Shown here piece by piece: positions 9,938-19,345 of a stretch of DNA of 64,000 bases. Positions within the stretch are counted from its first letter, which is position 1; each line of letters begins with the position of its first letter. The stretch comes from Crocosphaera watsonii WH 8501. Its GTDB lineage: Bacteria > Cyanobacteriota > Cyanobacteriia > Cyanobacteriales > Microcystaceae. The DNA lies in assembly GCF_000167195.1 (NCBI RefSeq), contig NZ_AADV02000004.1, positions 119,979-183,978 on the forward strand, in the 5' to 3' direction. Position numbers and translations under genes: made by a program. Under the pieces are notes generated by a model, which saw only the letters and a program-made list of their open reading frames with translations, was not told the origin of the DNA and made no database searches.

Positions 9938-11947
9938 AACCCAGATTCCGCACTTCAAAATGTAGTATAAAAAAATACATAGTTTTAAAAAGTCCGAAAA
10001 TCATACCTGGGCAAGAATATTTCTCTTTTCATTAAATTTTTAGGAAAAATAATCAAATTAAGAAGATTTATACTCATTGAAAACTTAGCAAGACTCAGCA
10101 CAAACGAAGGAGAGTTTCCTCTTCTCATTTGATATCATTAGACTCTTATTCTTTTATTATTTTTGCTTTATCCAATTCAATTTATAGATAATATCTTTGA
10201 CAAGATGCAGGTAATAAACTCAATATAAAACGCCTTTCTTCTGTTAAATTGACAATTTGTTTAACTCCGTTTAAAATCACATAATGAATACCTTGAAAAC
10301 ATTGAAATATCCACCTCAAAGTCGGACGCAATGTTACTTTCCCTACTTGATTATTTATTCCTTTTTTGACTCTTTTTAAACAATTTCTTAATTCTCTTTG
10401 CCCCAAGTTATAAATCAACAAACACAAAGACATTAAAAATAACATTGTTTCTATTCTTTCTGGTTTTTCAACGAAGAAACTATCAGTAAAAAATAAGGGA
10501 TCTTTCAAAAATCGAAATCCTCTTTCCGTAGATTGCTGGTTTTTATAAGTTATCAGAATTTCACTAGCTTCTAATTTATTTTCCTCTACTAAGTTAGTTG
10601 CTAAAATAAATTTTCCTGCTTCTTTAGTCTTTCTACTTATCTCTTCATCTTTTTTGATGATCAGACTAATCATTTTATAAATCTTTTCCTTTTTTTCGAG
10701 TAAGTTTCAATCAGTTCAACTTCTTTTATTTCCAACAATCTCAATTTTTTATTAATAGCTTTTAATTTATATCGAGCAGCTTGAGGATGTTCAAATTCTT
10801 CAGATTGTATTTCTTTAAGAAATTTTTGGGATTTCTTCTCTTCTTGGAAAAGTTGTTTTTCTAGTTTTTCCAAATCACTTTTCTGTCTTTTTTCACTCAA
10901 GACTATTAACCAAGTTTGCTTGATTCCACCATAAGTAACAATTTCTTCTTTCCAGGTATAACTTTCTAAATTTAGGTCACTTCTTTTTTCTTTATCTTCA
11001 TCTTTTACTTCTTCCACCTCTATATTTTGCACTAATTCTTTTGCTTTTTTTATTGTCATTGGAACTCTCGTTATCCATTTTAAATGTTGGATTAGTTGGA
11101 GATTTTCTTGATCATATAAAGCACTATCACAAACCATGATACTATCAAACTTTATTTGCTTTTTGAATTCTACTAAAACTTTTCCAAATACAGCTTTATC
11201 AGATTCATTTCCATCTCCTACTCTCACAAATAATGGAATATCTCCATCTTGGCTTGTTATTAAATCCAAGACACATTGTTTTAAGTCTGGTCTATGATCC
11301 CGAGAATATCCTTTCTTAATAAAAATTGGTCTTTCTTTAATAATTTTTTCTTCTTCCTGTTTCTCTTTATCTTCTTCCCTTTTATATTCTCCATCTAAAT
11401 GAAATGATGTGGAATCTAAATGGGAGTATTTAAGGTCTATTTTAATTTTTTAATTACTTCTAAAACTACTTCAATAAAAATATCCATTTAGTCCATATTT
11501 ATATAATTCATCCATTACTCTCCCAATTTTATCACCATTAAGGTAATCAGGTTTAATTCTTTCTCCTAACAATTTCTCAATGGCTTTATCTTGAAAAAAC
11601 TGACTGAATAAATATAGAGGTCTTGAAACAAATCCTAGTCCATTGATTAAAATAGACTTAACTACTGTACCTGCTGAGATTTTTTCTCTAACATCTATTC
11701 CTAATTTATTATTAATTATTTTGACTATTCCTATTTCATCAATTAAACCAGCTACTATCCCTAAATGGTCTAAATTTTTAACTTGTATTTCTTCTAAATA
11801 AGACATTTTTCGCTCTTTTTTTACAGAGGAAACAACTTAAGCAATTATCCCACTTTTTTGTCTTCAAGAGCTTAAGCAATTATACTTAATTATTAACCCC
11901 AGGCTTGTAGTATTTAATGCTACTTTTTGAAGTGCGGGATCTGGGTT
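9938..11947 (-). mobile_element. IS1634-family insertion sequence, decayed
   Basis: The inverted ends are 9938-9960 (AACCCAGATTCCGCACTTC...) and 11925-11947, matching at 22 of 23 bases. The element is about 2010 bp with a broken transposase on the minus strand. No target duplication is seen. Its right end abuts, and shares GTTT with, the tail of a PEP-CTERM gene whose remainder is absent from the left side, so the insertion was accompanied or followed by deletion. About 240 bases without a gene (9940-10180) form its 3' non-coding part. Confidence 0.85.
10182..11806 (-). pseudogene. IS1634-family transposase, broken by frameshifts
   Basis: Three open pieces in order are 11806-11471 (DUF4277-like N-terminus, LGIVAGLIDEIGIVKIINN), 11269-10670 and 10673-10182. 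Between the first two, the conserved HLDSTSFHLDGEY and GYSRDHRPDLKQCVLD residues can be read in shifted frames, with at least two shifts at the runs near 11483 and 11445. The second piece has VRVGDGNESDKAVF and VCDSALY, and the third has STERGFRFLKDPLFF, the C-terminal DDE region. The intact family protein is about 550-600 residues. With this damage the element cannot move itself. Confidence 0.85.
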
Positions 11948-11984
11948 TAAACGAAAAGTTGCTAAAGACAAACATAAAAAATAA
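11946..11984 (+). pseudogene. Tail of a fourth PEP-CTERM gene, cut by the IS
   Basis: The 12 codons and stop encode FKRKVAKDKHKK, identical to the C-termini of the genes at 12027 and 12813. The downstream spacer is also nearly identical to the spacer between those genes. The rest of this copy is missing: the sequence left of the IS does not continue it. It shows the array once had at least four members. Confidence 0.85.
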
Positions 11985-12026
11985 TTTATAAAATTATTAT
12001 CTACTTGATATATTTATTTGATAACT

Positions 12027-12770
12027 ATGAAATCAACACAACTCATAAAACGCTCTAATAATGGTTTAAATACCTTAAAAATAGCTCTAATTTCCTCTTG
12101 CTTAATTGTTACCTTACCTAGAGAAGTGAAAGCCGCATCTATTAACATATTAAATCATAGTTTTGAGGGTCCGACTGCTCCTCAACAACGTAATGGTGCA
12201 TTTTTTAATGAAAGAGGTAATATTAACAACTGGATAGCTACTTCACCAATAGGACAAACAGGGATTTTTAATCCTAGTAAATCTGATGCTAATACAACAT
12301 TTGATAGCATAGTATTTGATAGTTATTATGATGAACCTGTTCCTTATGGGGTTCAAGTTGCTTGGAGTAATGGAGGAACTATTTCTCAGCAACTTTCAGC
12401 TACCCTACAATCTAATACCGAATATACTTTAGGTGTATATGTGGGACAAAGAAATAGAACTGGTTTTGTCGGGTACAATATAGAATTATTAGCAGGTAAT
12501 ACAGTGATAGCCTCTAATAATAGTATTACACCCGCTCCTGGAACATTTTCTTTGGTAAATGTTCATTATACTAGCAGTGATAATGACCCATTAATAGGAC
12601 AATCATTAGGTATTCGTTTAAGTTCTTTTGGTATTCAAACTAATTTTGATAATGTGACCCTTGAGGCAACAGCAGTTCCCGAACCTTTAACTATTTTAGG
12701 TGCAGTAACTGCCATTGGTTTTGGGACAATGTTTAAACGAAAAGTTGCTAAAGACAAACATAAAAAATAA
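12027..12770 (+). CDS. PEP-CTERM protein, tandem copy A
   Basis: The 247-residue product starts at the ATG at 12027; the TTG at 12018 has no support. A signal peptide runs to about residue 38 (LISSCLIVTLPREVKAASI). The body is a beta-sandwich of DUF642/carbohydrate-binding type, with NHSFEGP near its start and IGQSLGIRLSS and NFDNVTLEA near its end. The tail VPEPLTILGAVTAIGFG plus FKRK is a PEP-CTERM sorting signal, which in other bacteria is processed by exosortase to place proteins at the surface or in exopolysaccharide. No exosortase gene is in the window. Its ligand is unknown. Confidence 0.85.
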   Translation: MKSTQLIKRSNNGLNTLKIALISSCLIVTLPREVKAASINILNHSFEGPTAPQQRNGAFFNERGNINNWIATSPIGQTGIFNPSKSDANTTFDSIVFDSYYDEPVPYGVQVAWSNGGTISQQLSATLQSNTEYTLGVYVGQRNRTGFVGYNIELLAGNTVIASNNSITPAPGTFSLVNVHYTSSDNDPLIGQSLGIRLSSFGIQTNFDNVTLEATAVPEPLTILGAVTAIGFGTMFKRKVAKDKHKK

Positions 12771-12812
12771 TTTATAAAATTATTATCTACTTGATATATT
12801 CATTTGATAACT

Positions 12813-13550
12813 ATGAAATCAACACAACTCATGAAACTCTCTAATAATGGTTTAAATACCTTAAAAATAGCTCTAATTTCCTCTTGCTTAATTGTTACTG
12901 TACCTACACAAGTAAAAGCAGCATCTATCAACATATTAAACCACAGTTTTGAAGGACCAGAAGCACCTTTAAACCGTTTTGGGGCATTTTCTATTGGTAA
13001 TGGTAATATTAATAGTTGGGTAGCTAGTTCAAAAACAGGAGTTCTAAATCCTAGTAAATCTGATGCTAACGTAACATCTGATAGCATAGTATTTGATAGT
13101 TATTATGATGAACCTGTTCCTGATGGTGTTCAAGTTGCTTGGGGGAATGAAGGAGGAACTATTTTTCAGCGACTTTCAGCTACCCTACAATCTAATACTA
13201 AATATACTTTAGGTGTATATGTGGGACAAAGAAATAGATCAGGTTTTGTAGGATATAACATAGAATTATTAGCAGGTAATACAGTGATAGCCTCTAATAA
13301 TAGTATTACACCCGCTCCTGGAACATTTTCTTTGGTAAATGTTCATTATAATAGCAGTAATAATGACCGATTAATAGGACAATCATTAGGTATTCGTTTA
13401 AGTTCTTTTGGTATTCAAACTAATTTTGATAATGTAACCCTTGAGGCAACAGCAGTTCCCGAACCTTTAACTATTTTAGGTGCAGTAACTGCCATTGGTT
13501 TTGGGACAATGTTTAAACGAAAAGTTGCTAAAGACAAACATAAAAAATAA
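12813..13550 (+). CDS. PEP-CTERM protein, tandem copy B
   Basis: The 245-residue paralogue of copy A starts at ATG 12813. The signal peptide and the last ~120 residues are almost identical to copy A. The differences cluster between residues ~50 and ~75 (EAPLNRFGAFSIGNGNINSW against TAPQQRNGAFFNERGNINNW). The spacer before it (12771-12812) is nearly identical to those before the other copies, which shows duplication of a ~780-bp unit with its leader. It presumably has the same surface role as copy A. Confidence 0.85.
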   Translation: MKSTQLMKLSNNGLNTLKIALISSCLIVTVPTQVKAASINILNHSFEGPEAPLNRFGAFSIGNGNINSWVASSKTGVLNPSKSDANVTSDSIVFDSYYDEPVPDGVQVAWGNEGGTIFQRLSATLQSNTKYTLGVYVGQRNRSGFVGYNIELLAGNTVIASNNSITPAPGTFSLVNVHYNSSNNDRLIGQSLGIRLSSFGIQTNFDNVTLEATAVPEPLTILGAVTAIGFGTMFKRKVAKDKHKK

Positions 13551-13579
13551 TTTATAAAATTATTATCTACTTGATAACT

Positions 13580-14296
13580 ATGAAATCAACACAACTCATG
13601 AAACGCTCTAATAATGCTTTAAATACCTTAAAGATAGCTCTAAATTCCTCTTGCTTAATTGTTGCTATACCTACACAAGTAAAAGCAGCATCTATCAACA
13701 TATTAAACCATAGTTTTGAAGGACCAGAAGCACCTTTAGCTTTTAACAGAGAATTTTTTACCACTAATATTGATGATTGGACAGTAAATTCAAATGCGGC
13801 TGTTGTCTTTAACCCCACTGCATCTCAAAATAACACAGGATTGAATACTTATTTCAGTCAGTCTCTTCCTGACGGACTACAAACACTTGCTATTAGTAGT
13901 GGTGATATTTCTCAAGAACTTGCAGTAACGTTACAAGCTAATACTAAATATACGTTAGGTGTATTTGTTGGACGAAGGAATAATGTAAGCTTCTCAGGAT
14001 ATAATATAGAATTATTAGCAGGTAATACCGTTTTAGCTTCTAATAATAGTATTACCCCTGCTCCTGGAACATTTACCAAAGAAAATGTTTATTATACTAG
14101 CAGTGATAATGACCCATTAATAGGACAATCATTAGGTATTCGTTTAAGTTCTGATGGTATTCAAACTAATTTTGATAATGTGACCCTTGAGGCAACAGCA
14201 GTTCCCGAACCCTTAACAATTTTAGGTGCAGTAACTGCTATCAGTTTTGGTACAATATTTAAACGAAAAGTTGCTAAAGACAAACCTAAAAAATAA
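13580..14296 (+). CDS. PEP-CTERM protein, tandem copy C (most divergent)
   Basis: The 238-residue paralogue starts at ATG 13580. It shares the signal peptide and the C-terminal sorting tail with copies A and B, but about residues 48-110 differ strongly (FNREFFTTNIDDWTVNS, NNTGLNTYFSQSLPDGLQTL). The conserved ends and divergent centre suggest the variable part carries the binding specificity, or that the ends are kept alike by gene conversion. Its spacer lacks the ~14 bases present before copy B. It is the last gene of the array. Confidence 0.85.
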   Translation: MKSTQLMKRSNNALNTLKIALNSSCLIVAIPTQVKAASINILNHSFEGPEAPLAFNREFFTTNIDDWTVNSNAAVVFNPTASQNNTGLNTYFSQSLPDGLQTLAISSGDISQELAVTLQANTKYTLGVFVGRRNNVSFSGYNIELLAGNTVLASNNSITPAPGTFTKENVYYTSSDNDPLIGQSLGIRLSSDGIQTNFDNVTLEATAVPEPLTILGAVTAISFGTIFKRKVAKDKPKK

Positions 14297-14328
14297 ATTT
14301 TTGCTAGTAGGAAATCATATTATTATAT

Positions 14329-14352
14329 CCCTACAAATACCGATTTGTAGGG
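14329..14352. terminator. Hairpin between convergent genes, possible terminator
   Basis: CCCTACAAAT pairs perfectly with ATTTGTAGGG over a four-base loop. It lies between the PEP-CTERM array and the convergent asparaginase gene. There is no strong T-tract, so its role as a terminator is uncertain. Confidence 0.5.
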
Positions 14353-14401
14353 GTTTAACACTGTTAAACACCACCTTCAACGTAGTAGGGTGGGAGCCTT
14401 A

Positions 14402-15361
14402 CTAATAAGACATAACTAACTCTCCTACCACATCTAAGCGTTTATAATCGCTCAGAATCATAAAAGTTTCAGATAGGGTTTCGGCTACACTAGGACTGAT
14501 CCAACCCATTTGTCTTAGGATATGGATAGCTACAGCAGACTTAGCCCGTTTTGAACCATCAAGTACCTTAATAGCTAGTCCCATACCTTCTCCCACACGG
14601 CCAATACATTGAATCCCTTCAGCCCCTGCTTTGCTCACTAACTCCCCTTCTGTCAAACGCATCAACTCCGTATCAAAAGAGCCGGCCCCAGCCACCATCG
14701 TAGGATAATAGGTCATGGCTCGCAAAATACGTTCTAGATCAAGACGGTTCCCAGAGGATAGCTGAGCATATAAATGAGCCATTTGGGAGAGTTTCATTGA
14801 GTAGGTGGGTGCGCCACAATCATCGTGGGCCGCAATCAACTCAGGACCAGGAATACCCAATAACTCCCCAATTTTATCTAAAATTAACTTTTGTACGTGA
14901 GAAGATCGCTTCACATAGGTTTTTAACGGCCAACCTCGTTGCTGACAGACAGCCAACATTCCAGCGTGTTTTCCTGAACAATTATATTCCAGGGGACTAT
15001 TGCGCCCTTTAGGAATGGGACATTGTAAAGCACTGGGGTCTATATCAGCCCGCCAGAGAACGTTAAAGACTTGTCTTGCCTGTTCAACGGTTCCTTGATG
15101 AGAACTACAAATAATGGCTAAGTCTTTATCGTTAAGGTCATACCTTTCTAAGGTTCCCGTGGAAGTAACGGACAAAGCTTGAAAGGGTTTAAGGGCCGAA
15201 CGAACAAAGGCCGTGGTTTCTGGGTTTCCAGCGGCAGATAAGACTCGACCCCGATCATCACAGACAGTGGCCTCAACATAATGGGTTGATTCGACGATCC
15301 CCTCTCGCAGTAGGTGAACTTCTAGTTTTGGTGTTAGATGACGTTTCACTCTGGTGGTCAT
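14402..15361 (-). CDS. L-asparaginase II family protein
   Basis: The 319-residue protein belongs to the thermolabile asparaginase II (Rhizobium AnsA-like) family, not the E. coli type. Seen are the conserved SSHQGT, YNCSGKHAGMLA and HDDCGAPTYSM blocks. It is expected to hydrolyse asparagine to aspartate and ammonia. The ATG at 15361 sits only about 15 bases from the end of a mobile-element relic (15362-15905), so its original upstream region has been replaced. CGLD27 and rsfS lie upstream on the same strand and may once have been in one operon. Confidence 0.88.
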   Translation of the reverse strand: MTTRVKRHLTPKLEVHLLREGIVESTHYVEATVCDDRGRVLSAAGNPETTAFVRSALKPFQALSVTSTGTLERYDLNDKDLAIICSSHQGTVEQARQVFNVLWRADIDPSALQCPIPKGRNSPLEYNCSGKHAGMLAVCQQRGWPLKTYVKRSSHVQKLILDKIGELLGIPGPELIAAHDDCGAPTYSMKLSQMAHLYAQLSSGNRLDLERILRAMTYYPTMVAGAGSFDTELMRLTEGELVSKAGAEGIQCIGRVGEGMGLAIKVLDGSKRAKSAVAIHILRQMGWISPSVAETLSETFMILSDYKRLDVVGELVMSY

Positions 15362-15905
15362 AGAAAATTAACTATTGACACTCTCGCCGTTAAGCTCCTA
15401 TCGTCGCTGTAACGGGAGATTCTTGAAGCTGATCACAGCCCTTTCAAGTTACCCCTACTTAGGTCTTACACGATTATGTCTGAACCGAGCTTACTAGAAT
15501 ATCAGTTGCTATCTAGACACCCTTTTTGTGGTTCACTCTTCAAGCGTTTTGGCGTTTAAGCCAAGGTTTGGGACTGCCCGACCCTACCTGTCTCACGACA
15601 AAAGCCTTTTGCTTTTTCATTCACCAATTTTTATCGGTTACGGTCGTCACAGGCTTTTGAGGTTCCATCAAAAGACGCGACCTCATGTTTTTCGTAGTTT
15701 TCGCTACCACTGTCTTTTTTTTCCGTTCGACGGTGCTGCACTGTTTCAGCAGATTTTCACGCTTTTCGGTGGTGTTTCAACCTGAAGACACTACTAGACT
15801 AGCACAACTTTCTTGAAAGTGTCGATGCCACGCAGTTAATATATTTGGTCGGGGTTTCATCCCACCGAAGCGCATTCGTGTAACGGGGGTCTTCACCCCG
15901 ACATC
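15362..15905 (-). mobile_element. Structured non-coding relic with an IS200/IS605-like right end
   Basis: This 540-base stretch looks richer in GC than its surroundings and has no convincing gene. Read on the minus strand, it ends with AAGAATCTCCCGTTA, a hairpin arm, then TAACGGCGAG and AGTGTCAA. This matches the layout of the right end of the intact TnpB element here (AAGAATCCCC...GGGGAGTGTCAA at 23540-23572). At the other side (15840-15905) lie GC-rich palindromes (GGTCGGGGT, CGGGGTGAAGACCCCCG). GACACT...AGTGTC forms another stem near 15785-15825. A faint, stop-ridden trace of a TnpB C-terminus may exist near 15550-15610. I read it as a decayed TnpB-type or non-autonomous element. Confidence 0.45.
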
Positions 15906-15913
15906 TAAGATAA

Positions 15914-16414
15914 TTATAAGTATAGCCAAAGTAAGCTATCCCCTGCCATCAATAGGGCCAAAAGTCCCACCGTACGGGTTAAGCGTCCGAGGATTGGGCT
16001 AATTTGATAGGAGACAATCAGGCGATCGCGAGTTAACATTTCTGGGGGTTTAGGCCAAGTTTGCCCGTCGTACCATCCTGACTCTTCATAAAAGATAGTG
16101 GCTTTTTTCAAGCGATCGCTAACATAATGCCACCCGAAAAATAATTGTAGTAGAATCAAAGCTAAAACCAATCCTGCTCCTAGATTACTGAAGAGGACGA
16201 AAGGTAAAGCAGATTTACTGGGAGAAAAACTGGCCGCGGCAATAGGACTACTAATCAGCCAACCTATAATCCAAATCAAAGTTATTTTTCGGACAAAAAG
16301 ACGGTTATCTAGGGTTGCCCACCGAAAAAACCAGGATTCCTTTAACTCCTCGTATTCATTAACCGGTTGTTGCTCTAGGGGCACTGGACAGACTTGTATG
16401 GACGATTGCCTCAT
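15914..16414 (-). CDS. CGLD27 family protein (DUF1230, Ycf36-like)
   Basis: The 166-residue protein has the family start [20 protein letters not shown], two membrane segments (about residues 45-62 and 72-92), the [16 protein letters not shown] segment, and a final hydrophobic helix. The family is confined to cyanobacteria and photosynthetic eukaryotes and is linked to thylakoid or greening functions; the biochemical role is unknown. Its start overlaps the rsfS stop by four bases (ATGA at 16411-16414), so the two are translationally coupled. Confidence 0.92.
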   Translation of the reverse strand: MRQSSIQVCPVPLEQQPVNEYEELKESWFFRWATLDNRLFVRKITLIWIIGWLISSPIAAASFSPSKSALPFVLFSNLGAGLVLALILLQLFFGWHYVSDRLKKATIFYEESGWYDGQTWPKPPEMLTRDRLIVSYQISPILGRLTRTVGLLALLMAGDSLLWLYL

Positions 16415-16806
16415 GATGATGATGTTTGTGTAACTTCTAGTGATGAAAACTCTAGCCTTTCTGCATGACCCCAGAAGGCCTCTAAATTATAGAATTCTCT
16501 TTCTTCGGGTAAAAAGATGTGAACGATCACATCCCCAAAGTCTTGTAAAATCCAGTTCCCGTCTTGTTTTCCTTCGGTTTGTCGGGGAACTTGTTGATGA
16601 GACTGATAAACTTTTTCTTCAATTGCCTCTGCTATTGCCTTGACTTGGGTGCGAGAAAACCCTGTAATAATTACAAAGTAATCGGTTAAATAGGAGATTT
16701 CTGTAACTTTGAGTACACTAATGTCACTGCCTTTGCGATCGTCGGCTGCTTGGACTATAGTTAAAGCTAGGTTTTGGATTGATTGGTCGGTGGTGTTGTC
16801 GGTCAC
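16411..16806 (-). CDS. rsfS: Ribosomal silencing factor RsfS
   Basis: The 131-residue protein is a full RsfS/Iojap domain: [50 protein letters not shown] and [11 protein letters not shown]. RsfS binds ribosomal protein L14 and blocks joining of the subunits during starvation. It is the first gene of the rsfS-CGLD27 pair on this strand. Confidence 0.96.
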   Translation of the reverse strand: MTDNTTDQSIQNLALTIVQAADDRKGSDISVLKVTEISYLTDYFVIITGFSRTQVKAIAEAIEEKVYQSHQQVPRQTEGKQDGNWILQDFGDVIVHIFLPEEREFYNLEAFWGHAERLEFSSLEVTQTSSS

Positions 16807-16928
16807 TGTTAAGTTTTTGAAATAGTTAGCGATAGTATTTGTTTAATGGGTCACTTATATTCCTTTATATTGTACAGATTTTTTTTTGAAGATGATTAGA
16901 GATGAGACATTTCTACAAACTCAATTAA

Positions 16929-19160
16929 TCAAGTTCTTTTAATTAATAAATAACTACAGGGAACAAAATAGAGTGCCAGTAAAGTTGCCCCAAAAATCCC
17001 TCCGGCAATGACAATGGCTAAAGGAGGCCAAAATCCTCCTCCTCCTAATAACAAAGGAACAAAACCAATGGGGGTAGTAAAAGTTGTGGTTAAGACATGA
17101 CGGGTAGAATGTATGACGATTTCTCTTACAGCGCGAGAATTACCTAATCTTGCTTCGGGATCATCTTTAATGGCAGTTAAAACAACGATAGAATCATTAA
17201 TTGCCACTCCCACTAGACCTATGGACCCAATAATGGACATAAACCCGAAGGGATAGTCAAATAACCATAATGCAAATAATCCTAACCCCACCGAACAAAT
17301 TCCCACCACACCAATGACTGCGGCTAAACGAAAGGATCCTAAAGATAATACTAAGATTGTCACCATGATAATAGTTAATACCCCAACCAAGGACAGTAAC
17401 CTTCCCACTGCATTATTTCTCTCCGCTGATTCTCCGCCAATTTCTAGGGTATACCCACTGGGTACGACCAAATTAGCATTTTCTAGGCGTTTTTGAAATT
17501 CTGACAAAACTTGAGAAGGTAAAATACCCATTTCTACGAATCCTTGAACTGTATTAACTCTTTGTCCGTTACGTCGAGTAATTTGGTTAATTTCGGGTAA
17601 GATGGTCACATTTCCTAGAGAGGTGAAGGGTACTGACTGCCTATTTTCGGTTAAATAAAGGGAACGAATGTTATCTAAGTCTCCCCGTTGTAATCCATTG
17701 ACTCGCACTCTTACGGGTAGTTCTTCGGAAGATTCCACAATTGTTCCTCCTGTAACCCCTTCTAAGGTCGAATTTAACTGGTTAGCAATATTAGCATTAC
17801 TAAACTGGGTTAAACGGCTTTTTTCTTCATCTATTTGTAGCCCCAATTTCGCTAAATTCTCACTGAGACTATCACGGGTATGGGTAACGTGGGAAACTTG
17901 ACTTAATTCTTGTCGAAATTTTTGGCCTAAATCGCTTAGAATATCTAGGTCAGAGCCATATATACGAAGTTCCACTGGTGCATCCACTGGAGGCCCTTGT
18001 TCAAGGGGACGCACTAATACCCTAGCATTAGGGTAAACTTTGTCCAGTTCCTTTTGTATAACAGGAATTAAAGCGCGAGAAATTTCTGGAGATTCTGTTT
18101 CCACCAAAGCTTGAGCATAATTTGGCTCATTTTTACGCCCTTCAACCAAATTATAGTAAAATCTAGGCGCACTTTCCCCAATAAACCACTGTACATTTTT
18201 CACCCCTTCGTGTTCTAAAATCAACTGACGCGCTTCTAAAACTTGACTACGGGTTTGAGCGAGGGCAGTAGAAGCAGGAAATTCTAACTCCAGATTAAAT
18301 TGATCCCGATCCGCAGTAGGGAAAAACTGTTCTTGAAGGGTTCCTGCTTGCATAAAACCAATTATGGGTAAGCAAAGGGCTAATAAAATCCCCAGGATAG
18401 GATATTTAAACAGTTGATGTAAACTCCAGCGATATTTTTGGGTTAACCATCCCCAAGAAAATCCTTCATTAAACCATCGCAAGGGTAAAAAAGATGAGGG
18501 ATCAGAATTTGGTGGGGGAAAATGAACCGTAATAGCAGGAATAATGCTTAAAGAGATTAAAAGAGAGAAAGTTAGGGCAATAATAACGTTAACACCAATT
18601 GTTCCCACAAATTCTCCCGATGGACCTGGTAATAAGGCAATGGGTAAAAACGCACAGACAGTGGTTAATGTGGAGGCAAGTAGGGGAATAAATAGATAAT
18701 TTACGGACTTTTTAAGGGCTTTAATGGGCTTTAAGCCCATTTTTAGGTTATTTGGTACCTCATCCACTACAACGATCTCATTATCGATCAATAACCCCAA
18801 GGCCACGATCAATCCCGTGATTGACATTTGGTGAAAGGGAATCTCTAACCATTGCATCCCGGCAAATACCATCAACCCTGATAGGGGTAAAGCACATCCC
18901 ACAATTAACGCCGATCGCCATCCCATCATCAATACAGTTACAGCAAATACACAACCTGCACCGAGTAAAAGATTGATAATCAAACTATTGAGGCGATCTT
19001 CAACATAAGGGGTTTGATCAAAGACAATATTAAGCCCTAATCCCCTGGGAAGATTCTCCTGAAAGCGATCTAAGGTTTGATAAACTTGTTGTGACCATTG
19101 GTCGATACGTTGATTCGATCGCACTAATAAGGCAATGGCGATCGCTGGATGTCCATTAAT
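16929..19160 (-). pseudogene. RND efflux permease (AcrB/MMPL type), N-terminus removed by IS
   Basis: The frame runs from the element boundary at 19160 (NGHPAIAIALLVRSNQRIDQW) to the stop at 16929, about 743 residues. A full RND permease is about 1030, so roughly the first 270-290 residues are absent. Seen are the first membrane bundle (MSITGLIVALGLLIDNEIVVVDE, with the acidic proton-relay residues), the second periplasmic loop, and the last bundle (GLVGVAINDSIVVL). The missing part is not across the IS, where an antitoxin fragment lies instead. No membrane-fusion partner gene is present. It is not expected to work. Confidence 0.87.
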
Positions 19161-19345
19161 AAGGTGATTTCCGAGAAAGCTTTTCCCATAGGGGGTAATC
19201 GCTTGGACTAAAGGCTTTCAAGAAATAAAAGGAACAGAGAGTTAGCGGATCTTGGTACACAACTTTAAAATTTCATAATTGGCTTGTCTGAAAAAACAGA
19301 AGAAATAGATTAAAATGAAGAGGTAAAAAGATTAGAGAGAGTAAA

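Noticed and set aside
12800-13818. Minus-strand frames of 83-95 codons inside the PEP-CTERM array
   Set aside because: They repeat only because the plus-strand genes are tandem copies. They have no family support.
15528-15785. An 85-codon plus-strand frame (starting VHSSSVLAFKPRFG) in the relic region
   Set aside because: It has no recognisable domain, lies across palindromic mobile-type DNA, and its codon use is unlike neighbours. I treat it as chance.
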